Source: Persicaria tinctoria (lineage: Eukaryota; Streptophyta; Magnoliopsida; Caryophyllales; Polygonaceae). From it: a stretch of DNA of 64,000 bases. A model generated the notes under the pieces. The model saw only the letters and a list, made by a program, of their open reading frames with translations. It had not been told where the DNA came from and did no database searches. Positions 57,258 to 64,000 of this stretch are shown piece after piece. The stretch spans positions 372,001-436,000 of the forward strand of contig JBANSL010000005.1 in assembly GCA_037127255.1 (NCBI GenBank), given 5' to 3'. Every line of letters starts with the position of its first letter. Position 1 is the first letter of the stretch. The translations under genes and the position numbers were made by a program.

Positions 57258-60200
57258 CTAGGGGTTCATTGCTGTTCTAGCTTCGCCTGCTTGCGAGTCC
57301 GGGTTTCTCGCGCTACTTGATCGGTAGCGGTACCGGCTGGCCCAGAAGAGGTAGCTGACGAAGTTCAATGCGCTAAGCACGCACAAGACCCAATAGAATC
57401 TCTCAAGGCGGTAATGGTTCAGGTTCGAACCAACAAGCCAACTCCTGTGATGGCCTCCGCCGGAGGCTACATTGACCACCGACACCATGACGGAGCTGAG
57501 GTAGTAGCCCACCGCTAGAGACGCCCAAGAGAGCGCCGTGGCCAGAGACCTCATGCTCGACGGCGCCTCCGTGAAGAAGAACTCAAGCATCCCTGCCAAG
57601 GTGAAGAGATCGGCTGACCCCAATAGAGCGTACTGAAATGCTATCCAGAAGAACGAGATCGGCAATGGATCGGACGAATCAATCAACCCGTTCTCGGTCG
57701 CGACTCTCTTCCGCCTCACCTCGACGAGAGCTGCCACGCCCATGGCTACCACGGAGAGTAGAAGCCCGGTCCCTATTCGGTTCAGGTGGGAGATGCCCGT
57801 TTCGGTCTTCGTTATCCTTCGTGCGAAGGGGATGATCATGTGGTCGTAGACCGGGGCTAGAGCCATGATTATGACGATAGGGAAGAACGGTAGCGAGGCT
57901 GGCGGGATCGTTAAGGACCCGAGCTTGGTGTCCATGGTGGCCGCCTGTTGCACGGAGAATGTGGAGAGTTGGGCTAAGCAGCAGTTTAAGACGATGGTGG
58001 AGGCGAAGATCGGAAGGATTTTCAACACCACCTTGACCTCCTCTACTTCCATGGTGGTGCACTCTAGGGCTGAGCAACTAGGGTTGGATTCGGTTGCTTT
58101 GTTTAGGAACTTTAGGCTCTCGGTTTGCGTCTCCAATGGGTTCGATTGCCTGCCCTTGTCGTCGTGCAGGTAGCTTGGACTATTCGACGACATGTTGGCA
58201 ATTGCATTGGTTGTGTTTCGTTTGAAGCGACTGTTAAGAGCAGCTGCAAGTAACACCTGCAAAGAGATTCAACAAGCATGTAAACTGATTCAACTAAGGG
58301 GTCGTTTGATATTCATATCTAGATATCAACTATCGGATATCAGCTCCGACATCTGATATCTAGTATTTTGGTATGATTTGTCAGAACATGAGATTGATTG
58401 TAATGTCCTCCTTGAGGGTTTCCATTCATTGACATATGATATATATAGGTTACAAGGTATTGGGCCTTAACGGGCTTTCAGCCCACTATACAATAGGAGA
58501 CCTATGTAATCTATCAAACCCCCGCAGTCGAAACGGGAGGGGTCCGTACAGTGAGACTGGAACGAAAATCAATGAATAACTGTCTAGGTAAACCCTTGGT
58601 GAATATATCAGCGTACTGATAAGAGGACGGGACATGTAGAACGCGGACATGTCCAATGGCAACCTTGTCCCTGACGAAGTGGAGATCCAGCTCAATGTGC
58701 TTCGTGCGTTGATGTTGGACTGGGTTGCTAGCCAGGTAGACGGCGGAGACGTTGTCAGTGTAGACCAGAGTGGCCTTCTGTAGGGGGCACCGTAGCTCAA
58801 GCAGGAGATTGCGGAGCCAAGAACACTCAGAGACAACGTTGGCAACACCTCTGTATTCGGCTTCAGCGCTGGAGCGGGACACGACGGACTGACGTTTGGC
58901 TGACCAAGACACAAGAGTGTCATTGAGGAAGACACAGTAACCAGACGTGGAGCGACGGGTGTCTGGGCAACCACCCCAATCCGCATCAGTGTATGCCACA
59001 AGATCCAGCTTAGAGGACGGAGTGATGGTGGTGCCGAGCTCAAGGGTGCCGCTGATGTACCGAATGATCCGTTTCAAAGCCTGAAAATGAGGTTCCCTAG
59101 GGGCATGCATGAACAAGCAGATCTGCTGGACCGCGTAACTGATATCAGGCCTGGTGAAAGTGAGGTACTGAAGAGCACCAGCGAGGCTCCTGTAGAGAGT
59201 CGGATCATCAACTAAAGGACCGGAATGAGCACTGAGCTTGTTGGATGTATCAACTGGGGTTGCGACGGGATTGCAGTTGACCATCTTAGCCCGAGCAACA
59301 ATCTCAGCAGCATACTTACTCTGTGAGAGAAAGAGACCAGACGCAAATCGCTGAACAGCAACTCCCAAGAAGTAAGACAGCGGACCTAGGTCAGACATGG
59401 CGAACTCCGCACTCAGCCGTGAGATGATGGACGTCCGAAGAGCATCAGAAGAGGCGGTGAGGATGATGTCGTCGACATAGAGCAGCAGAAAAGCCAAGTC
59501 TGAGCCTCTGCGATAGATAAACAGAGACGTATCCGAACGGCTGCCAGTGAAACCTAAGCGGAGCAGATGAGACGCAAACCGTTGGAACCATGCTCGTGGA
59601 GCCTGTTTCAGACCATAGAGGGAGCGCTTGAGGAGACAGACATGCTTTGGACGCTCAGCATCAGCAAATCCCGGAGGCTGAAACATGTAAACCGTCTCAT
59701 TCAGATGACCATGCAGGAAGGCGTTCTTGACATCCAGCTGATGGATGCCCCAGTTGCGTGACAGCGCCAGACTCAGGACCACCCGGATAGTGGCAGGCTT
59801 GACCACTGGGCTGAAGGTCTCATCACAATCAATGCCGGCCTGTTGAGATCTACCGTTAACCACCAGACGGGCCTTGTAGCGCTCCAATGTCCCATCAGAG
59901 CGGAATTTGTGGCGGAAGAGCCACATGCAGCGAACGACGTTCGCCTCAGGAGGGCGAGGCACAAGAACCCAAGTGCCATTCTTCGTAAGGGCCCTGTATT
60001 CGTCGAGCATAGCCGCCTGCCAATTCGGGTCTAGGAGGGCGGTTTTGTGGGAGGTGGGAACAGGGGAGAGGGAGGTCTGGGTGGAGGCAGAGGGTGAGAG
60101 GGAGGCGGGATAGATGGGGGGAGGAGAGGCCAAGGGCGTGGGCGCGTGGGCGTGGGGCGCGGGCGCGCCAGGTACGGGCGCGGGCGCGCCATACTGGGAC

Positions 60201-63200
60201 GGAGAGGCGGGGAGGGGAGGGAGGACTGCGGCGGGCGCCGCCAGGGGGGTGTATCGTGCGGCGGGCGCCGCAGCTGGGGGGGGGGCGCGGGCGCGCCAGG
60301 TGGGGGCGCGGGCGCGTCAGGGTGGGATGATGTGTGAGACGATCTGTCGGGGTGATGGGTAGCGGGGTGATGGTCGGTGGTCATGGAGACGATCTGTCGG
60401 GGTCTGAAGACCCCGGAGACGCTGCGGGTGTGAGGTCTGTTTGTGGGGGGCGGCGGGGGAGGTGGGGAAGGGTGAGACGCAGGAGCACCTGGAGAGCTCT
60501 GGGGAAGAATGAAGTGAGGAAAAGGTACCTCAGACTCTGGCGACGACACAGGGGGTGTGGGAGACGCGAAGGGAAATCGCGACTCATCAAAGGTGACATG
60601 GCGAGAGAGAATGATCCTGTGAGTCTTGATATCAAGGCAAATATAACCGCGATGATCAGACGGGTAGCCAAGAAAGACACAAGGGGTAGAGCGAGGGTGA
60701 AGTTTATGGGGGGCGGTGGATGCTTGATTGGGAAAGCATAAGCAACCAAAAGTACGAAGGTGATCATATATGGGCAAAGCGAAATAGAGTGCCTGAAACG
60801 GTGAGCGATGGTTGAGGGTGGTGGTAGGGAGAATGTTGAGGAGGTAGCATGTGGTGGCCAAGGCGTAAGGCCAATAAGGGAGGGGGATGGATGCGTGGAA
60901 GAGAAGAGTGCGCATCATATTGGTGATGGTTCGGATGACACGTTCGGCTTTGCCATTTTGTTGCGAGGTGTAGGGGCAGGATAAGTGATAGGAGATCCCA
61001 TTGGTATTAAAGAAAGTGTGGAAATCTTTATTGTCAAATTCACGGCCATTGTCGCATTGGAAACACTTGACAGATGTGTGAAACTGTGTTTTAATGTAAG
61101 CATGGAATTTGGCAAAGATAGGGAACACTTGAGATTTAAAGTGCAAAGGGAAAACCCATAAGAAGTGTGTAAAATCATCCAGAAACAACAGGTAATACTT
61201 ATGACCCTCCTTGCTAGGCACAGGAGATGTCCAAATATCACTATGAATAATGTCAAACGGTGCAAAAGTAGTATTTAAAGAACGCTGAAACGGAAGTCTG
61301 GCATGCTTTCCTAACTGACAAGATGAACATAAACCAGAGCGGTGCTCCTTATTACAACTGACAAGACTTTTAGAACGAAGTAAATCTAAAACTGCTGGAC
61401 TGGGATGACCAAGACGAGCATGCCAAAGACTGGATGATGATGCCGAGAGGGCGACAGGACTTGACGGGCTGGATGGTGAAGGCGACGACACAGGATAGAG
61501 CTCCCCAGTGCTATTACATCTCAGGCGGGTAACCCCCGTAGTAAGATCCTTCACAGAGAAACCAAACGGATCAAACTCAAGGGAAACATCATTGTCAGTG
61601 GTAAATCGGCGGACAGATATAAGGTTTTTGACAAGTTTGGGGGCAATAAGGACATTGTTTAGGTGCAAAGGATTGGTAGGGGTTGGTAGTGTGGTGTGGC
61701 CAATGCCCGAAGTAGCAAGGCGACCACCGTTGCCAACGATAATAGAATGGGCAGGACCCTTAAAAGAATGAGATGAGAGATTACCTGAGGAGTTCGTCAT
61801 ATGAGAGGTGGCGCCAGTATCCATGTACCAAGAGCCGTCAGGAGGTGTCAGCTGCATGGAAGAGAAGGCGTTGTGCACATCCGTCGGGTATGCCTGATCG
61901 GACGATGGACGGGGAGCAGGACCCAACAAGCCCTGCTGACGGTTGGGATATGGGGCAGGTCCACGAAACGACGCACCAGGGTAGCCATAGGGCATCCAAG
62001 GAGGGTAGCCAGGATTGGGGTACCAAGAGGGGTGGCGGTTATCCTGTTGCTGCGAGCGCCAGGTGCTGCGGCCGCCGCGGCCTCTGCCGCGGCCGCGGCC
62101 GCGCCCGCCGCTGCGGCCGCCGCCTCTCGGTGCTTGCTGATCGCTGTGGCGGCCTGGCTGAAAGGCTAGTTGCTCAATGATGTCGCTGGATGAGACCAAC
62201 GCCGTCTTGTCTTTGGCGGCGTCGGTAGTCTGGCGTTGAAGGCGAGTCTCTTCCAAGATCAGTTGAGACCGAGTCTTCTCGAAGGTGGGAAGAGGCTCCG
62301 TCTGCTGAATATGCGTAGCAACAGCGTTGTACTCGGAAGGGAGACCAGAGAGAACCTGAAGAACAAGACGGGTGGCACTGGGTTTGGAGTCGACAGCTTC
62401 GAGCTGATCAGCCAGGGTCTTGATGTGCTGACAGTAGGCAGATATCGATGGAAAAGAGGACAGCTTGCAACCTGAGAATTCGTGCTCGAGATAGACAGCA
62501 CGGGTGGACTTGTTGTCTTGAAAAAGATCCTGAAGTTTCTTCCAAGCTTTCAAGGCGTTGTCTTTGGGGTCAAGGATGGTGGTTAATAGATCTTTTGAGA
62601 TGGTGTTAAAGATCCACTGAAGAACAATGGTGTCAAGTTGAGCGAAGAGATCGTTGTCTTCGCTTGCAGGGCGTTCAGCGGAGGAATCGATGTGGTGGAG
62701 GACTTTATGTGCCTTAACATGGGTTGTGAAAAGGTGCGACCACATGGTGTAGGTACTGGACTCATGATCAAGAACGATAGGGATGCAGTTTTTTATGTTG
62801 GAGATGGTGAGGGCGGAATGGTAGGGTGGCTTAACAGGGTCGGTAGGTAGTGGGTTAGCCATTGGGATGAGGAGGGAAGGCTAAGGAGGAGGTGCGGAAG
62901 GGCTAGCGAGCGAGAGAGAAGGAGGGGGCCGACGGGGGGGTGGTGGCGCGGCCGCGTGGGAGGTGGCGCGGGCGCGCTAGGGATTGGCCGACGGTTGGGA
63001 GATTGGCGGCGAGGAGAGAGACGGCAAGGAGAGAGAGGGAGGTGGCGGCTAGGGTTTAGAGAAAAAGAATTTAGGGTGTTTGGATCTTAGGCTGTGATAC
63101 CATGTCAGAACATGAGATTGATTGTAATGTCCTCCTTGAGGGTTTCCATTCATTGACATATGATATATATAGGTTACAAGGTATTGGGCCTTAACGGGCT

Positions 63201-63794
63201 TTCAGCCCACTATACAATAGGAGACCTATGTAATCTATCATGATTAGGTATCGATATCACTTAAATTGATATCAATATCTAGTGGTTGGTAGCCCCAGAT
63301 ATCATCTGAAAATATCGATATCAAACATGCCTAAGTGTTTTTGACGGCATGAAATGATATAGTACCTTAGATATGGTTGTCAAGGGACTTCCATCAGGGA
63401 TTTTGTTTCGGTAAAAAGCCGAGCCAGCAAGGAAGACTGGGATGGATAGGAGAATGACCAAGGTTGAGATGAAGAATCCCCATTTCCACCCTTTGTTATC
63501 CTCAATCCAAACGACAAAGGTGACTGCGATAAGGCCACCAGCCGATAGGCAGAAGACGAAATAGTTGAAGAAGGTGGATCTTTGGATCCTACCCTTTGTT
63601 GTACTATCATCAAACTGCTCAGCACCGTGTGTCGGTAGTGAGCCCTTGATTCCTCCTACTCCTAAGGCCACAAGGTAGAGGCCGAAGAACAGCATTGCGG
63701 CCTGGGAGCTGGTGGGCTCCCGGCATGGAGCTGCTGCACATGGTGGCGGTTGGAGGGATGGCAAGTATGCTTGCACTGTCAGTATGATCAAACC
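57258..63794 (-). CDS. NRT1/PTR family (NPF4-like) transporter, 5' part outside window
   Basis: Proton-coupled transporter of the major facilitator superfamily; NPF4 members move nitrate, abscisic acid or other hormones, and the substrate here is unknown. Visible exons: 63366-63794 (143 codons, from GLIILTVQAYLPS to PLTTISK) and 57258-58256 (332 codons plus stop, from VLLAAALN). The first exon(s) with the N-terminal helices lie beyond 64000. Family features: GVGGIKGSLPTHGAEQFD, FFNYFVFCLSAGG, NKIPDGSPLT, SLTIPPASLP, and the late helices FWIAFQYALLGSADLFTLAG and RFYWVLCVLSALNFVSYLFW. Frame is clean and splice sites standard. The 5.1-kb intron between them is swollen by a MITE and a copia element, which could affect splicing. 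Confidence 0.9.
58379..58516 (-). repeat. Copia 3' LTR
   Basis: On the minus strand it starts TGATAG and ends CTGACA. The G-rich tract just inside it (58517-58525, GCGGGGGTT on minus) is the likely polypurine tract. Confidence 0.9.
58514..60133 (-). CDS. Copia reverse transcriptase-RNase H segment
   Basis: 539 residues if started at the ATG at 60133, but in a normal copia element this is the C-terminal part of one polyprotein. RVT_2 motifs: GTWVLVPRP, RYKARLVVNG, QLDVKNAFLHG, SLYGLKQAPRAW and the catalytic YVDD in LLLYVDDIILTAS. RNase H part: YTDADWGG, SWSAKRQSVVSRSSAEAEY, KHIELDLHFVRD and YQYADIFTKGL. It overlaps the upstream frame by about 100 bp in a different frame, so a frameshift (natural or mutational) lies in the proline-rich linker. 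Confidence 0.9.
   Translation of the reverse strand: MASPPPIYPASLSPSASTQTSLSPVPTSHKTALLDPNWQAAMLDEYRALTKNGTWVLVPRPPEANVVRCMWLFRHKFRSDGTLERYKARLVVNGRSQQAGIDCDETFSPVVKPATIRVVLSLALSRNWGIHQLDVKNAFLHGHLNETVYMFQPPGFADAERPKHVCLLKRSLYGLKQAPRAWFQRFASHLLRLGFTGSRSDTSLFIYRRGSDLAFLLLYVDDIILTASSDALRTSIISRLSAEFAMSDLGPLSYFLGVAVQRFASGLFLSQSKYAAEIVARAKMVNCNPVATPVDTSNKLSAHSGPLVDDPTLYRSLAGALQYLTFTRPDISYAVQQICLFMHAPREPHFQALKRIIRYISGTLELGTTITPSSKLDLVAYTDADWGGCPDTRRSTSGYCVFLNDTLVSWSAKRQSVVSRSSAEAEYRGVANVVSECSWLRNLLLELRCPLQKATLVYTDNVSAVYLASNPVQHQRTKHIELDLHFVRDKVAIGHVRVLHVPSSYQYADIFTKGLPRQLFIDFRSSLTVRTPPVSTAGV
60031..62862 (-). CDS. Copia gag-protease-integrase segment
   Basis: 943 residues from ATG at 62862. Gag (UBN2 type) covers roughly 15-260, then a GRGRGRG-rich stretch and no CCHC zinc knuckle that I can find, which is unusual. 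Protease motif WYMDTGATSHM follows near 345; the pre-integrase zinc region is LWHARLGH...CSSCQLGKH; the integrase core has HSDIW, CDNGREFDN and QQNGKAERVI (D, D, E). The end is a proline-rich linker of alternating PRP and PPP. Frame is lost here relative to the reverse transcriptase; a run of ten G at about 60271-60281 and other low-complexity sequence are candidate slip sites. Confidence 0.9.
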   Translation of the reverse strand: MANPLPTDPVKPPYHSALTISNIKNCIPIVLDHESSTYTMWSHLFTTHVKAHKVLHHIDSSAERPASEDNDLFAQLDTIVLQWIFNTISKDLLTTILDPKDNALKAWKKLQDLFQDNKSTRAVYLEHEFSGCKLSSFPSISAYCQHIKTLADQLEAVDSKPSATRLVLQVLSGLPSEYNAVATHIQQTEPLPTFEKTRSQLILEETRLQRQTTDAAKDKTALVSSSDIIEQLAFQPGRHSDQQAPRGGGRSGGRGRGRGRGRGGRSTWRSQQQDNRHPSWYPNPGYPPWMPYGYPGASFRGPAPYPNRQQGLLGPAPRPSSDQAYPTDVHNAFSSMQLTPPDGSWYMDTGATSHMTNSSGNLSSHSFKGPAHSIIVGNGGRLATSGIGHTTLPTPTNPLHLNNVLIAPKLVKNLISVRRFTTDNDVSLEFDPFGFSVKDLTTGVTRLRCNSTGELYPVSSPSPSSPSSPVALSASSSSLWHARLGHPSPAVLDLLRSKSLVSCNKEHRSGLCSSCQLGKHARLPFQRSLNTTFAPFDIIHSDIWTSPVPSKEGHKYYLLFLDDFTHFLWVFPLHFKSQVFPIFAKFHAYIKTQFHTSVKCFQCDNGREFDNKDFHTFFNTNGISYHLSCPYTSQQNGKAERVIRTITNMMRTLLFHASIPLPYWPYALATTCYLLNILPTTTLNHRSPFQALYFALPIYDHLRTFGCLCFPNQASTAPHKLHPRSTPCVFLGYPSDHRGYICLDIKTHRIILSRHVTFDESRFPFASPTPPVSSPESEVPFPHFILPQSSPGAPASHPSPPPPPPPTNRPHTRSVSGVFRPRQIVSMTTDHHPATHHPDRSSHTSSHPDAPAPPPGAPAPPPQLRRPPHDTPPWRRPPQSSLPSPPLRPSMARPRPYLARPRPTPTRPRPWPLLPPSIPPPSHPLPPPRPPSPLFPPPTKPPS
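63091..63102 (-). promoter_or_regulatory. Copia primer binding site
   Basis: TGGTATCACAGC on the minus strand, directly after the 5' LTR. It differs at one base from the usual TGGTATCAGAGC complement of initiator tRNA-Met. Confidence 0.85.
63103..63240 (-). repeat. Copia 5' LTR
   Basis: Same 138 bp as 58379-58516. Holds ATGATATATATAGG on the plus strand; on the minus strand TATATATCATATG is a possible TATA region. Confidence 0.9.
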
Positions 63795-64000
63795 CTGTTC
63801 ATTACCATGAAGTCAAAAATTGCTAGATCTTAGGGTTTCAATCGACTAATGCTATGGAGTATGGATTATAGTTTAGACTCATATTTTGTAATTTAAAATC
63901 TAACCCTAGATATTACGCAAAAACATCATCCATTTCTCCATCTAGTGTAACATAATTGTACTTAACTATTTCTCCATCAAATAATCTAGAAACCTAAAGC

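Larger units (their letters stand above)
58379..63240 (-). mobile_element. Ty1/copia LTR retrotransposon (Ale/Retrofit-like), complete structure
   Basis: 4862 bp with two 138-bp LTRs that I read as identical, flanked by a 5-bp duplication TGATT (58374-58378 and 63241-63245). Protein order is gag, protease, integrase, reverse transcriptase, RNase H, which is copia order. The short LTRs suggest the Ale/Retrofit lineage (inference). Identical LTRs mean a very recent insertion. The coding region is in two frames, so this copy may not be autonomous. Confidence 0.93.
58298..63331. mobile_element. GATATC MITE in NPF intron, split by copia element
   Basis: Left half 58298-58378 (starts GGGGTCGTTTGATAT) and right half 63246-63331 (ends GATATCAAACATGCC), both GATATC-rich, same family as 55312-55523. 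Flanked by TAA at 58295-58297 and 63332-63334, which fits a PIF/Harbinger 3-bp duplication. The copia element sits inside it, so the MITE is the older insertion. Confidence 0.7.

Noticed and set aside
60094..60741. Plus-strand Gly/Arg/Ala-rich frames
   Set aside because: Complement of the proline-rich linker of the copia polyprotein; composition artefact.
62426..62433. TGCTGACA inside the copia gag
   Set aside because: A single isolated copy, as expected by chance in 47 kb; not part of the MULE motif system.

Overview
The window is nuclear DNA from a flowering plant, most likely a eudicot. The evidence is spliced genes with GT/AG introns, a plant L-gulonolactone oxidase-like gene, a plant NRT1/PTR (NPF) transporter gene, and a dense set of plant transposable elements. 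I cannot name the species. Only two ordinary host genes are visible, both in the last 10 kb.

1-16642 is a nested pair of almost identical Mutator-like elements (MULEs). Each copy has a three-exon MULE transposase (1-2188, cut by the window edge, and 8617-11023) and an eight-exon gene for a DUF1985 / coiled-coil / Ulp1 (C48) protease-like protein (2775-7662 on +, broken by a one-base deletion, and 11497-16385 on -, intact). Two 5.3-kb arms lie in inverted orientation around the second transposase. A 9-bp inverted pair (2509-2517 and 7807-7815) and the termini at 2518 and 7816 fit one copy inserted into its sibling with a 9-bp target duplication, followed by inversion of the centre, or by an assembly flip. 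The octamer TGCTGACA is scattered about 62 times across this block, in exons, introns and flanks, on both strands and in several reading registers. I found one copy in the remaining 47 kb. Because the element also encodes a DUF1985 protein, my leading hypothesis is a self-recognition or anti-silencing system like the VANC proteins of Arabidopsis VANDAL elements.

16643-17470 is AT-rich filler. 17471-19632 is a dead LINE whose 5' part is inverted. 19641-37019 is an array of a ~102-bp satellite with higher-order repeats. It is split by a 3416-bp solo LTR (24043-27458, TG...CA ends, AGGCA duplication) that carries about eight copies of a double hairpin whose stems co-vary.

37020-53500 is intron-like, AT-rich DNA with scattered minus-strand exon remnants, duplicated promoter/first-exon pieces, a GAACCAC repeat field, a non-autonomous hAT element (47910-48612) inside a tRNA-derived SINE, a W-box-rich foldback element (about 49151-49950), and a non-autonomous Helitron (49986-53445) that carries BUB3 exons.

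54272-56413 is the oxidase gene, with a MITE in its second intron. 57258-63794 is the NPF4-like transporter on -, missing its first exon(s) off the right edge. Its visible intron holds a related MITE, itself split by a young Ty1/copia element (58379-63240) with identical 138-bp LTRs and a TGATT target duplication.
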